A stretch of 50,490 nt of DNA from Thalassotalea sp. 1_MG-2023. GTDB lineage: Bacteria > Pseudomonadota > Gammaproteobacteria > Enterobacterales > Alteromonadaceae. The notes beneath the pieces were generated by a model. That model was not told the origin of the DNA. It searched no databases and saw only the letters and a program-made list of their open reading frames with translations. Positions 8,997-17,904 of this stretch are shown here, in pieces. The DNA lies in the NCBI RefSeq assembly GCF_030546745.1, contig NZ_JAUOPD010000023.1, forward strand, positions 1 to 50,490. The letters are read 5' to 3'. Both the position numbers and the translations under genes were made by a program. Within the stretch, counting starts at the first letter, position 1. Each line of letters starts with the position of its first letter.

Positions 8997-9542
8997 TTAT
9001 TTAAACACTACCTGTTTATCACTGCGTTGATATACTCTTGTTTCAGGTGTTGTCCAAGTACCTTTTTTAAGATATGACGTTGATACTTTCATTGAATTAC
9101 CTAACAGTTCATTCGTTGACTTTACCTGTGTTATCCCTTCTTTGTTGCCACTAACCTCTTCATAAGCGATTAAAGTCTTTTCATCAACCAATTCCATATG
9201 TCCAGTGGTATAAAAACCAGCAGTAGTGAAATAGTAAAACACAATTTTTTGTTTTTCTTTATCATAAAAAATAAGTGATTCACCGCCATATTCACCTTGG
9301 TTGATTGAGTGCAATGTTCTAATGGCCATGCCATTTAAGGCACGCTCCCAACGGGCAACATCTTCTACTTCAGGTTGCCCTTTACCTACCGGAAACTGTG
9401 ATTGCCAGGTTCCTAAGTAGTCTTTAAATAACATAAGCTCAGGCGCTAACGTCTTGCTACTTGACCATGTAAAAGGTGTAAAAAGTAAACAAAGTAATAA
9501 TGGAAAATAACGTAAAACAATAGTATTCATAAGCGACCTCAT
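8997..9542 (-). CDS. exported lipocalin-like (DUF1579-like) protein, function unknown
   Basis: This 181-residue protein has a signal peptide (about residues 1-28, ending FTPFTWSSS). The mature domain has a FKDYLGTWQS segment, a GGESLIFYDKEKQKIVFYYFTTAGFYTTG stretch and further short strands. This is the layout of DUF1579/lipocalin-like small beta-barrel proteins, which start with a 'GxW' strand. No enzymatic motif is visible. Its start overlaps the stop of the upstream RDD gene by 4 nt (ATGA), so the two are translationally coupled. A second ATG lies 12 nt in (MNTIVLRYF) and could be the real start. Confidence 0.6.
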   Translation of the reverse strand: MRSLMNTIVLRYFPLLLCLLFTPFTWSSSKTLAPELMLFKDYLGTWQSQFPVGKGQPEVEDVARWERALNGMAIRTLHSINQGEYGGESLIFYDKEKQKIVFYYFTTAGFYTTGHMELVDEKTLIAYEEVSGNKEGITQVKSTNELLGNSMKVSTSYLKKGTWTTPETRVYQRSDKQVVFK

Positions 9543-10387
9543 TCGTCTGGTTTAACGCGATAGCCAGCTTGCTGAGCCGGATGATTTTCGCGTTTTGCTT
9601 TTGTCACATCAATCACGATCGTTGATGATATTTTATCGTGTATTGCTTGCCTGTTTGGGTCCCAATAAATTTGTATAAAGCCAAGTAGCCCTGTTGCTAA
9701 CCCCGCGCCATATCCGCCATATCTACCAAAACTGTCCCAAACAGACAACGGCGTACCATCAAGCTGAACTACACGTATTTTTAGTAATTTTTTTCCTGGT
9801 GTTTGACCATGCCAAATGGCGGTTAATACAGAAAAGTATAGTGCAGCCCAACCAAAACCTAATCCTAAATCTTTCACCACGCCTTTTGACCATTCAACCC
9901 CTTTATTGAAAGTTTGTTCAGCAAAGGATGTTTTCTCAGCAGAAGCAGCCTCAGGTTCAGCTTCAACTTCTACTGACTCAGTATCGTGAGATATCCAATA
10001 GTTTTCATTAAACATAGGTGGAATGGTATCAATAAGCACGACAAATATAACTAGAGCACCTGTGGTTTGTAATATAAAGCGTCTAATCCCTCGTTTTTTA
10101 CCCATTTGTTTAGCGCGTTTTTTACTGCCTAAACGGAAAAAGGTTAACGCAGCTAATAACGCTAACAGTTCTCCTGGCGTCTCAGCTAACATGGCAATAA
10201 TAATAAAGTCTATCAATAAGGCTACGCCTCTGCGCCAAGGGACAGCTAAGGGTAAGCCGAATAATTGTCGATTTATTTCAAAGGCAAAGGGAGTCAATAT
10301 TGTTTTGGTTTCTTGCTTTGATAACGGTAACGCTTGTTGCGTTTCAGCTTTGGGTTCAGCTAACGCACGTTGATTTTCTTCCATCAT
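9539..10387 (-). CDS. RDD-family membrane protein
   Basis: This 282-residue protein has a charged N-terminus. An RDD-domain core starts at VPWRRGVALLIDFIIIAML (about 49-67), with the Arg and Asp that name the family. It continues through helices near 115-125 and 176-192 to the late motif GQTPGKKLLKIRVV (about 194-207). An Ala/Glu-rich insert (about 140-155) separates the helices. RDD proteins are thought to act in transport, and some have been linked to Na+/H+ exchange, but no substrate can be assigned here. It is followed by an overlapping gene for a small exported protein. Confidence 0.8.
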   Translation of the reverse strand: MMEENQRALAEPKAETQQALPLSKQETKTILTPFAFEINRQLFGLPLAVPWRRGVALLIDFIIIAMLAETPGELLALLAALTFFRLGSKKRAKQMGKKRGIRRFILQTTGALVIFVVLIDTIPPMFNENYWISHDTESVEVEAEPEAASAEKTSFAEQTFNKGVEWSKGVVKDLGLGFGWAALYFSVLTAIWHGQTPGKKLLKIRVVQLDGTPLSVWDSFGRYGGYGAGLATGLLGFIQIYWDPNRQAIHDKISSTIVIDVTKAKRENHPAQQAGYRVKPDE

Positions 10388-10739
10388 ATTGCATGTTTTC
10401 TTTTAATTATTGTTTAACTAGCTAATTATTTATTACTTTTTAGAATATAAGATATAACTAATTGGCACTTCTTTTTCTATTTTTTATGTCTACTATTAAT
10501 CATTAGCATACTAGGGTGTGATGACTTTTTGAAATGCACTATAAGTCAGAAAGCTAGTCTACGTGTAATACTTCAAAAATGTATACACAAGGGCAATTTA
10601 TTAATATAAATATACAAATAATTTTTTGTAAAAACCACGACAAAAAGTACATTCCCTAAAAGTATACAAACAAACAATGATAAATTCGATCATGCTGATC
10701 AACATTGATATTGATTAAGCAAGAATAAAGGATGCGCAC
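10388..10739. other. 352-bp AT-rich divergent intergenic region
   Basis: This region separates the minus-strand RDD gene from cysK and must hold both promoters. I see only AT-rich sequence, and no hairpin, repeat or confident box. An AAAGGATG sequence just before 10740 serves as the cysK ribosome-binding site. Confidence 0.6.
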
Positions 10740-11708
10740 ATGGCAAATATATTCCAAGATAACTCAACTGCAATTGGTAACACCCCACTAGTAAAATTAA
10801 ACCGCGTAACAAGCGGTAATGTTTACGCAAAAGTTGAAGCACGCAACCCAAGCTTTAGTGTTAAATGCCGAATTGGCGCAAACATGATCTGGGATGCTGA
10901 AAAACGTGGTGAGTTAGTCGAAGGCAAAGAAATTATTGAACCTACAAGTGGAAACACAGGTATTGCACTAGCCTTTGTTGCTGCGGCAAGAGGTTATGCT
11001 ATTACACTAACTATGCCAGCAACAATGAGCTTAGAGCGCCGTAAATTATTAGCTGCCCTTGGTGCAAAATTAGAGTTAACTGATGGCGCAAAAGGTATGG
11101 GTGGTGCAATTGCTAAAGCACAAGAAATTAAAGATTCTGCTCCTGAAAAATATGTGTTGCTAGGTCAGTTTGAAAACCCTGCAAATCCTGAAATCCATGA
11201 AAAAACAACGGGCCCTGAAATTTGGGAAGATACCAACGGTAATGTTGATATCTTTGTTGCAGGTGTGGGTACTGGTGGTACTATTACAGGTGTTAGTCGT
11301 TACCTTAAAAATACACAAGGTAAAGATGTACTGTCTGTTGCTGTAGAGCCTACCGATTCTCCTGTGATCAGCCAAAAATTAGCGGGTGAAGAACTAAAAC
11401 CAGGGCCACATAAAATCCAAGGCATTGGTGCTGGTTTTATTCCTGGCAACTTAGATCTTTCTGTCGTTGATGCTGTTGAACAAGTATCAAATGAAGATGC
11501 TATGGCTATGGCGCACAAGCTCATGAAAGAAGAAGGTATTTTAGCCGGTATTTCATCAGGTGCAGCTGTAGTAGCTGCCAAAAGATTAGCTGAAAAACCT
11601 GAAAATGAAGGCAAAAATATTGTCGTTATTCTACCAAGTTCTGCAGAGCGTTATTTATCAAGTGCACTGTTCACTGATAGTTTCTCTGATAAAGAGCTGG
11701 TGCAATAA
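10740..11708 (+). CDS. cysK: cysteine synthase A (O-acetylserine sulfhydrylase)
   Basis: This PLP enzyme makes cysteine from O-acetylserine and sulfide. The 322-residue length is normal. K42 in [16 protein letters not shown] is the PLP-binding lysine. TSGNTG (69-74) is the substrate-binding loop. [10 protein letters not shown] holds the PLP phosphate. The C-terminal SSAERYLS segment is also typical of CysK rather than CysM. It stands alone, with its own terminator, beside a lipoprotein gene. No CysB site could be recognised upstream. Confidence 0.95.
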   Translation: MANIFQDNSTAIGNTPLVKLNRVTSGNVYAKVEARNPSFSVKCRIGANMIWDAEKRGELVEGKEIIEPTSGNTGIALAFVAAARGYAITLTMPATMSLERRKLLAALGAKLELTDGAKGMGGAIAKAQEIKDSAPEKYVLLGQFENPANPEIHEKTTGPEIWEDTNGNVDIFVAGVGTGGTITGVSRYLKNTQGKDVLSVAVEPTDSPVISQKLAGEELKPGPHKIQGIGAGFIPGNLDLSVVDAVEQVSNEDAMAMAHKLMKEEGILAGISSGAAVVAAKRLAEKPENEGKNIVVILPSSAERYLSSALFTDSFSDKELVQ

Positions 11709-11727
11709 GCACATCACTCAATTCGAT

Positions 11728-11750
11728 AAGGCGCACCATGCGCCTTTTTT
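11728..11750 (+). terminator. rho-independent terminator of cysK
   Basis: AAGGCGCA (11728-11735) pairs with TGCGCCTT (11739-11746) across a 3-nt loop and runs into six T residues. It lies 19 nt after the cysK stop. Confidence 0.9.
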
Positions 11751-11805
11751 ATTGGCCAAAATAATGTATTATTGCCTTATATTTAGTTCGGATTGTAATA
11801 CCATT

Positions 11806-12240
11806 ATGAGAAAATATCTTTTACTTATTATCCTACCTTGTTTGGCTATGTTAACTGCCTGTGGTGGTAGTGAAGATGAAATTAAAGAATTAGACAACCC
11901 TGAGAAAATCACCATAGCGTTTTTCCACGCACTTTATAACGAAAGAGATGTTCAGAAAGCGGCGTCTGTTTGTTCTCCCAAATTAGCGCGCATAATTTTA
12001 CACTACAAATCACCTCGTGCTGTGGCTCGTCACTTATTTAACATGTCATTTGATCAAGTAGAAATTAAGCCTGACGATACCGGTGTAAAAGTGAGAGAGC
12101 AATTTAAAGATCAAGCCGTCATTACCGTTTACTTCGACGGCACCTACCACGGAGAAGTATATAAAGATGTTAAGCGGATCTCGTTAATTCAAAAAGACGA
12201 TACTTGGGTCATCAATAAAATTTTAAAAGATCCGTTCTAA
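11806..12240 (+). CDS. putative lipoprotein with NTF2-like (DUF4878-type) fold
   Basis: The reading frame is open further upstream, but the start at 11806 gives a clean lipoprotein signal: MRKYLLLIILPCLAMLTAC with the lipobox cysteine at residue 19. The mature part (about 125 residues) reads PEKITIAFFHALYNERDVQKAASVCSPKLARII and then strands ending in WVINKILKDPF. This is the pattern of small NTF2-like lipoproteins annotated as DUF4878/DUF3887. The function is unknown. It is closely followed by a terminator and then by the convergent ggt gene. Confidence 0.7.
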   Translation: MRKYLLLIILPCLAMLTACGGSEDEIKELDNPEKITIAFFHALYNERDVQKAASVCSPKLARIILHYKSPRAVARHLFNMSFDQVEIKPDDTGVKVREQFKDQAVITVYFDGTYHGEVYKDVKRISLIQKDDTWVINKILKDPF

Positions 12241-12261
12241 CATACGAGCATAGGCATTGCT

Positions 12262-12288
12262 AAAGGCCCGACAATACTCGGGCTTTTT
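12262..12288 (+). terminator. rho-independent terminator of the lipoprotein gene
   Basis: GCCCGA (12266-12271) pairs with TCGGGC (12278-12283), followed by five T residues. It overlaps the stop codon of the convergent ggt gene. Confidence 0.85.
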
Positions 12289-14068
12289 ATTGCCCCATTA
12301 CTGTACCTTCACGCCTTGGGTCAGCTCCCCCCACTAAACTCGATTTTTTTACTTCAATCGCATGAATACCACTATTTAAATCACGAATGGCAATTTCGTG
12401 CCCTTTCGCTTTTAGTTCTGTTGCTAAACCCACTATGGACGTTCCCTTTTCTAAGGTGGTAATACGATTGCGGTTAGTCACCTTTGGCATATTAATCGCC
12501 TGTTGCGGATCAAGCCCCCAATCTAATACTCCCATAATAGTTTGAGCTACATAATTAATAATTCTGCTGCCTCCTGGCGATCCTACCACCAGCGTCAGAT
12601 CATCTCCTTTGAACACCATGGTGGGTGCCATAGAACTTCTTGGTCGTTTATTTGCTTCTAAACGATTAGCAACCAGCTGACCATTCACCGAAGGCGCCAA
12701 TGAAAAGTCCGTTAATTGATTGTTCAAGATAAAGCCCTCTGCCATTACTGCAGAGCCAAATGCCATTTCAATACTGGTAGTCATCGAAATAGCATTACCA
12801 TCAGCGTCAACAATTGAAATATGGCTCGTTGAAGGTAATTCTATCGATACGTTATCAGCTAATGCTGTTAATGATTCAACTTCACCTGCTGTTGCTTTAC
12901 CCATATCTTGATGAATATTAATAAGCTTACTTCGTTGATTAAGGTATTGTTCACTCACTAACGTACTTGTAGGCACGTTAACAAAACCATCATCTGCAAT
13001 ATATCTTGCTCTATCAGCAAAAGCTAAACGCGAACTTTGGGTAAATAAATGAACTGTTTGCGCATCTTCAAAAGCTAATTTAGCCATATCAAAAGGTTCA
13101 AGTTGTTTAAGAATTTGCAGTACCGCAACGCCACCTGAACTAGGAGGCGCCATACCGCATATACGGTAATCACGATAGCTACCACATACTGGTTGCACTT
13201 CTTTCGCTTGATAGCTTGCTAAATCTTCAGTAGACAACTTGCCAGGAGCTACCGGTGACGATTGAACAGCCTTGACGATACTCTTTGCAATCCAGCCTTG
13301 ATAAAAAGGACTGATACCTTCTTCTGATAAACTGCGATACACCTTTGCTAATTTTTTATTTTTCAGTTTATCGCCCGCTTTTACTGCATGACCATCAGGG
13401 AAAAAGTATTCCCTAATTTCATCAAGTTCAGTGATGCCTGGGTTGTATTGCATTTCAACTAACTTTTGCAAACGAGGTGAAACGATAAAGCCCTGTTCAG
13501 CAAGTGTTATCACATCAGTAAAAAGGTCTTTCCAAGGAAGCTTGCCATATTTATCATGCGCTTTTTTTAGCGCTGCCAACACCCCGGGAACGCCGACAGA
13601 ACGCCCGCCAACCACAGCTTTAATCCACGGAACCGCTTTATCGTTTTTATCTAGGAAAATATCAGGTGTTGCTGCTTTTGGAGCAACTTCACGCCCGTCA
13701 AACGTTGTTAAATGTTGATTCTTTTTGTCCCAATGAAGAATAAAGGCGCCTCCCCCAATACCTGATGATTGAGGCTCAACTAAGGTCAATGCTAATTGCA
13801 CAGCAATAGCAGCATCAATTGCGCTTCCCCCTTTCTCTAAAATCTTATAACCAATTTTCGTTGCATAAGGATTTGCGGTAGCAACCATGAACTTCTTTTT
13901 AGTGACTGCCTGCTTAACCGTGATCCCAGTCGCGGCTTCAGGCTCCCTATCTTCTTGAATACGGTATGGGGTATTACTAGCCCAACTTTGCATAGGTTGA
14001 AAAACGAATAAACTCGCAATTAATGCACTTGTAACGGAATACGACTTAAACAAAAGTAATGTCCTCAT
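12287..14068 (-). CDS. ggt: gamma-glutamyltransferase (glutathione hydrolase), periplasmic
   Basis: This N-terminal nucleophile hydrolase transfers or hydrolyses the gamma-glutamyl group of glutathione. The 593-residue precursor has a signal peptide (about 1-30). The autocleavage site precedes TSHISIVD: T414 would become the N-terminal catalytic threonine of the small subunit. Other family motifs are NPYATKIGYKILEKGGSAIDAAIA, GIGGGAFILHW, PPSSGGVAVLQ, RPRSSMAPTMVF and GSPGGSRIINY. The last 4 nt of the upstream DTW-domain gene overlap its start, so the two are coupled. Degradation of periplasmic glutathione for amino-acid recovery is the usual role. Confidence 0.95.
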   Translation of the reverse strand: MRTLLLFKSYSVTSALIASLFVFQPMQSWASNTPYRIQEDREPEAATGITVKQAVTKKKFMVATANPYATKIGYKILEKGGSAIDAAIAVQLALTLVEPQSSGIGGGAFILHWDKKNQHLTTFDGREVAPKAATPDIFLDKNDKAVPWIKAVVGGRSVGVPGVLAALKKAHDKYGKLPWKDLFTDVITLAEQGFIVSPRLQKLVEMQYNPGITELDEIREYFFPDGHAVKAGDKLKNKKLAKVYRSLSEEGISPFYQGWIAKSIVKAVQSSPVAPGKLSTEDLASYQAKEVQPVCGSYRDYRICGMAPPSSGGVAVLQILKQLEPFDMAKLAFEDAQTVHLFTQSSRLAFADRARYIADDGFVNVPTSTLVSEQYLNQRSKLINIHQDMGKATAGEVESLTALADNVSIELPSTSHISIVDADGNAISMTTSIEMAFGSAVMAEGFILNNQLTDFSLAPSVNGQLVANRLEANKRPRSSMAPTMVFKGDDLTLVVGSPGGSRIINYVAQTIMGVLDWGLDPQQAINMPKVTNRNRITTLEKGTSIVGLATELKAKGHEIAIRDLNSGIHAIEVKKSSLVGGADPRREGTVMGQ

Positions 14069-14661
14069 AAGGTAGAAGGTCTAAAAGCTAAAAGTTGTTG
14101 GTTAAACGCTTTAAAGCTATTTAATAATTCTTGGTATTTTATATCATTGTCCTCTAACTGTGACAATGTATGACAAGCAGCCTCTAAAGTAGATAAGCCA
14201 CCTTTTTTCTTGGTTGACCTAGCATCATATAGGCTAGATATATTATCAGGTAAGCGAATATGCGGTAACGAGTGAAGTTCAGGGTTAGACATATACATTC
14301 GATAGGCTTTCTTCCACGTACCATCTAATAAAATTATTCTTTTAATTGCACCTTGTTGATGATTTTTGTTGCTCAGCTGACTAATTAATTCAGATTTATC
14401 ACTTGGATATAACAAAACCGTGTTATGATTTTTTTGCAAAAATAATTTTTGGTAATCGGCATTACCTTTAAAAGATTCTCCTTGCAACACATGGCACTTT
14501 TGCAAAGAGCCCTTTAACAACGTAACGCTACCTTTGCTTTGCTTAACCTCGCTTGGGTGCTGTAAAATAACAATTTCAATGTGATTGATAATTGATACAA
14601 ATAAACGGCAAATGCAACTGGTTTTAGGTCGCTGACAACTTTGACATATTGCTCTAGGCAT
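14065..14661 (-). CDS. DTW-domain tRNA-uridine aminocarboxypropyltransferase (TapT-like)
   Basis: This 198-residue protein has an N-terminal CQSCQRPKTSCIC cluster that probably binds zinc, and the name-giving DTW-type motif ILLDGTWKKAYRM (about 108-121). It also has LPDNISSLYDARSTKKKGGLSTLEA, typical of the DTW/YfiP family. E. coli TapT (YfiP) installs acp3U at position 47 of tRNA using S-adenosylmethionine, so the same reaction is likely. The family has several subgroups and I cannot say which tRNA position is used. It overlaps ggt by 4 nt. Confidence 0.8.
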   Translation of the reverse strand: MPRAICQSCQRPKTSCICRLFVSIINHIEIVILQHPSEVKQSKGSVTLLKGSLQKCHVLQGESFKGNADYQKLFLQKNHNTVLLYPSDKSELISQLSNKNHQQGAIKRIILLDGTWKKAYRMYMSNPELHSLPHIRLPDNISSLYDARSTKKKGGLSTLEAACHTLSQLEDNDIKYQELLNSFKAFNQQLLAFRPSTL

Positions 14662-14732
14662 AAATAAAATCTTGAATTATGTGATTGATAAACAGAAACT
14701 AGCAGGCTGAAAATGCAAAGAAACCTTATGGT

Positions 14733-15386
14733 ATGCCACTACGTTATAAACATGAGACAGCCAACTTAAAAAACTATTATATGCCTATGCAATTACCTTT
14801 CCCACTACGCCGTACAGATCTTTATCCAATAACGCTTTTTATCTTATGTATTTTAGCATTTTTTCTACATGAACAATATTATCAACTCTTTGAATTTGAA
14901 AGGTCTTCTCTTGAGCAAGGGCAATTATGGCGGCTGTTTACCAGCCACTTGTTACATACCAATTACCAGCATTTGCTGCTAAATTTAGCGGCGTTAGCGT
15001 TATTATTCTTACTTCATCGCCGTTATTATTCTCGCTATGAATTTCTTTTACTCATGTTTATTGCAGCCATTATTGTTAGTGTAGGTGTTTATTACAGCTC
15101 ACCAGAACTGCAAAGATACGTAGGTATGTCAGGGGTGCTACACGCATTATTTATTTGGGGTGCTATTCAAGACATTAAGCATAAAGATCACACCGGCTAC
15201 CTTCTTCTTGCTGGTGTGCTCATTAAAGTCGGTTATGAACAATTATTCGGCGCTAGCGAGCAACTCGCCAATATGATTGATGCGAATGTTGCGATAGATG
15301 CGCATTTATGGGGCATAATTGCAGGAATTATTTATGTGATAAGCTCTGATTTTTTCTTTGTGATAAAAAAGAAAAAAGCCTTGTAA
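14733..15386 (+). CDS. rrtA: rhombosortase (rhomboid-family intramembrane serine protease)
   Basis: This 217-residue protein has about six membrane helices. Rhomboid features are GQLWRLFTSHLLHTNYQHLLLN (about 65-86), the catalytic serine in YVGMSGVLHALF (about 129-140) and the catalytic histidine in DAHLWG (about 190-195). The short form with LLHTNYQHLLLN and VGMSGVLH matches rhombosortase, which cleaves proteins carrying a C-terminal GlyGly-CTERM tail in Vibrio and relatives. An alternative start at 14781 (MPMQLPFPLRR) would remove 16 polar residues, and neither start has a strong ribosome-binding site. No GlyGly-CTERM protein is encoded in this window, so its substrates lie elsewhere. Confidence 0.85.
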   Translation: MPLRYKHETANLKNYYMPMQLPFPLRRTDLYPITLFILCILAFFLHEQYYQLFEFERSSLEQGQLWRLFTSHLLHTNYQHLLLNLAALALLFLLHRRYYSRYEFLLLMFIAAIIVSVGVYYSSPELQRYVGMSGVLHALFIWGAIQDIKHKDHTGYLLLAGVLIKVGYEQLFGASEQLANMIDANVAIDAHLWGIIAGIIYVISSDFFFVIKKKKAL

Positions 15387-15397
15387 ATACAAGGCTT
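15363..15397 (-). terminator. rho-independent terminator of motY
   Basis: AAGCCTTGTA (15376-15385) pairs with TACAAGGCTT (15388-15397). On the minus strand the hairpin is followed by an A/T tract (AAAAAAGAAAAAA on the plus strand at 15365-15377). It overlaps the end of rrtA, which converges on motY here. Confidence 0.85.
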
Positions 15398-15417
15398 ATA
15401 ACATTAAGAAATGAATT

Positions 15418-16290
15418 TTATGGTTTGTCCATTCTGATCACAACGCGGCGGTTTTTTGCTCGTCCTAACACCGTTTGGTTAGAAGCTATGTGACGCTTTT
15501 CACCATACCCCTTTGCTTCAATACGGCTAGGTTCAATACCATTATCAATAAAATATTGACGTATTTTATTCGCACGTTTCTCGGACGTTTTTAAGTTTGT
15601 ATTTCTTCCGCCGTAACTATCGGTAAAGCCATCAATTAAGACAATATCTAACTCTTGATCTAAAGATAAATATTCTCTGATCATGTTAATTTTTCTTTTC
15701 GACGCTTTGGTAAATTTATCGCTACCAAATTCAAAATTTAACACCGTATATGAAATGTCATCAAAACTGTAATTTAATAAATTACCCACGCACGAAACAA
15801 ACTTTTGATATGCTTTATGAAAACGTGAAGTTGACAACCCTACTGACACTTTATCGCGGTCGTTGTACCAATCATTATAATAAAAGGTCGGTGACATGCC
15901 CTTTTCTAATTCAGAAAGTAATGTCCACGCAACTTTTTTAGGAAGATCAGGAGAAAACTGTTTATGAAGCTTCATGTTCGCGAGCGTTCTGCCAGCATTA
16001 CCTGGCCGCCAATTAGGCGCAACTGAACGTACTTCAGCTAATGAATAGTTATCGGGCAAACCAAGCATATCGAGTTCAAAAAGCATATTTGAACTTCGAT
16101 TGGCTTTCGCAGAAAAGGTTGCTTCACCATAATTGGGAATACTGTGCGATAACGTACATTGTAGCCTTGATTCATCTACCAAGTGCCACTTAGAACTTGC
16201 TATATCGGCTTGATATTGTCGAATACCAGCACTAGCTTGGCTTACAAACAAGGCGATTGAGGCAGCAATAAGTATTTTTTTCATAATCAC
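15418..16290 (-). CDS. motY: sodium-type flagellar motor protein MotY
   Basis: This 290-residue protein has a signal peptide (about 1-21, ending SQASA). A MotY-specific N-terminal domain follows, with IRQYQADIASSKWHLVDESRLQCTLSHSIP and FELDMLGLP. The C-terminal OmpA-like peptidoglycan-binding domain (about 175-290) contains DGFTDSYGGRNTNLKTSEKRAN and RRVVIRM. In Vibrio, MotY forms the T-ring that helps recruit the Na+-driven PomAB stator. Its place next to rnt is also usual in Vibrio and Alteromonadales. No other flagellar gene is in the window. A second start two codons in (MKKILIAAS) is equally possible. Confidence 0.92.
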   Translation of the reverse strand: MIMKKILIAASIALFVSQASAGIRQYQADIASSKWHLVDESRLQCTLSHSIPNYGEATFSAKANRSSNMLFELDMLGLPDNYSLAEVRSVAPNWRPGNAGRTLANMKLHKQFSPDLPKKVAWTLLSELEKGMSPTFYYNDWYNDRDKVSVGLSTSRFHKAYQKFVSCVGNLLNYSFDDISYTVLNFEFGSDKFTKASKRKINMIREYLSLDQELDIVLIDGFTDSYGGRNTNLKTSEKRANKIRQYFIDNGIEPSRIEAKGYGEKRHIASNQTVLGRAKNRRVVIRMDKP

Positions 16291-16613
16291 TATTCAATTT
16301 TTTGGCTTAAAACTTATATCGGCACGGTTCAAAATTACTTTAAAAATTATTTAATAACAACAACACAGATAAACAGGGAAAGGGTACAGACTAAAATCCG
16401 CTTATAATGTTCATCTATCTATCTATAACATGAATCTTATTACGTTCATTGAAAGTTCACACAATCAAAGCCTAGAAAACAATCAACTTAATAATCAGTT
16501 TACCGCAAGTGATGTAAAACTGCGAATTGATAACGTTTTATTCGACACTGAATTAGTTTTCACTAAAAAATTCTGCGATAATAGCCACAAAACACGTTCA
16601 AAGATAAAAATTA
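16291..16613. other. 323-bp divergent intergenic region between motY and rnt
   Basis: AT-rich DNA that must hold both divergent promoters. It contains a 64-codon open frame (16430-16624) that overlaps the rnt start. That frame has no ribosome-binding site and a biased composition, so I do not call it a gene. Confidence 0.5.
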
Positions 16614-17312
16614 ATGCTCGATAACAGTAGTAACCAGCAATCAAACATTGAAACGCCAACAACGTATAAATTTTCAGAACGTTTTAGAGGGTATTTTCCC
16701 GTTGTAGTTGATGTTGAAACAGCAGGTTTTAATGCGCAAACAGATGCATTATTAGAGATAGCGGCTACAACGCTTTCCTTTAACGAAGAAACCGGCATGT
16801 TATCACTCGATGAAACTATACATTTTAATGTTGAGCCTTTTGAAGGAGCAAACCTTGAACCTGCAGCATTAGAATTTACCGGAATCGACCCAACTAATCC
16901 GCTAAGGGCTGCCGTATTAGAAAGCGAAGCATTAAAAGAAACGTTTAAATTTATTCGTAAAAAAATGAAAGCTGCTGGCTGCAAACGTGCCATTATGGTC
17001 GCGCATAACGCGGCTTTTGACTTAGGCTTTGTCAATGCAGCTACTGAGCGCTGTTCCATAAAACGCACCCCTTTTCACCCTTTCGTCAGTTTTGATACCA
17101 CAACATTATCAGGCTTGGCGCTTGGACAAACCGTATTAGCAAAAGCGTGCGAAGCAGCCGGATTAGCCTTTGATAACAAAGAAGCGCATTCTGCACTATA
17201 CGACACTGAGAAAACAGCAGAGCTTTATTGTTATATCGTAAATAAGTGGCAACAGCTAGGTGGGTGGCCATTACCCTCCTCTTCAATAGTTGACCCTGTT
17301 AGCAACGATTAA
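16614..17312 (+). CDS. rnt: ribonuclease T
   Basis: This DEDDh 3'-5' exoribonuclease trims the 3' ends of tRNA and other stable RNAs. The three motifs are visible: VVDVETAGF (D33, E35), HNAAFDLGF (D136) and [13 protein letters not shown] (H192, D197). The 232-residue length is slightly above the E. coli enzyme because of an N-terminal extension of about 15 polar residues. The C-terminal WPLPSS segment is also normal. Its last 4 nt overlap a convergent gene for a small membrane protein. Confidence 0.95.
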   Translation: MLDNSSNQQSNIETPTTYKFSERFRGYFPVVVDVETAGFNAQTDALLEIAATTLSFNEETGMLSLDETIHFNVEPFEGANLEPAALEFTGIDPTNPLRAAVLESEALKETFKFIRKKMKAAGCKRAIMVAHNAAFDLGFVNAATERCSIKRTPFHPFVSFDTTTLSGLALGQTVLAKACEAAGLAFDNKEAHSALYDTEKTAELYCYIVNKWQQLGGWPLPSSSIVDPVSND

Positions 17313-17686
17313 AACAAGGACTGTTTTCGTTGTCGATTATGACGCCGGCAGACTAAGTTTCTTACCGCCCAAACAATCAATACAAATGCAGAGAATTGGA
17401 GCAAATCACTTGTGCCAATCATCAATAAAAATATACCAACCGCAAGATAAACAAATGGTAAGTATTCATAGATAAGTTCAGGTAACCATCTCTTGTTTTG
17501 TTTACGGTACTGTTTATCTAAACGACGAAATGCCGACCTTTTAACCAAAACAATGCAAGCCGCCATATAAAAAACAAATGCTGAAAAAATGAATACATGG
17601 CTTGTTTCACCGAGTGTTAAAAGCGCACCACTGATCAAAAAGTAGAGGTAAGGAAGGTTCTCATAAATAGACTGTGGTAACTGCAT
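17309..17686 (-). CDS. small membrane protein with an internal duplication, unrecognised
   Basis: This 125-residue protein has four predicted membrane helices. It is built from two copies of a unit of about 48 residues: residues 3-50 ([15 protein letters not shown], then [10 protein letters not shown], ending VLVKR) and residues 68-115 ([15 protein letters not shown], then [10 protein letters not shown], ending LVCRR). They align with a single-residue gap. Each unit has two helices, and a basic linker (about 51-66) joins them, so the protein is a tandem two-helix repeat. I do not recognise the family and cannot assign a function. It converges with rnt and overlaps its end by 4 nt. Confidence 0.7.
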   Translation of the reverse strand: MQLPQSIYENLPYLYFLISGALLTLGETSHVFIFSAFVFYMAACIVLVKRSAFRRLDKQYRKQNKRWLPELIYEYLPFVYLAVGIFLLMIGTSDLLQFSAFVLIVWAVRNLVCRRHNRQRKQSLF

Positions 17687-17857
17687 GTTTTCCCTTTACG
17701 TTCGGCACTATCTTATATGATAGATGCATTTGTCTATTTTGCTTAACAGCAATTACATTAAAAAATTACAATAACAACTATTGGTAAACTTAATACTTTA
17801 ATTCCTAATAGCCTTTAGTTTTTATCTAAATAAGATAACGTAGCTTTTCAAAGGCAC

Positions 17858-17885
17858 AAAAAAACCGACGTTATGCGTCGGTTTT
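17858..17885 (-). terminator. rho-independent terminator of the peroxiredoxin gene
   Basis: AAAACCGACG (17861-17870) pairs perfectly with CGTCGGTTTT (17876-17885) across a 5-nt loop. On the minus strand it runs into a T tract. It lies 20 nt past the peroxiredoxin stop. Confidence 0.92.
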
Positions 17886-17904
17886 TAAAAAGCGTTAACG
17901 CAAA

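Noticed and set aside
16430-16624. 64-codon open frame between motY and rnt
   Set aside because: No ribosome-binding site, biased composition, and it overlaps the well-supported start of rnt.
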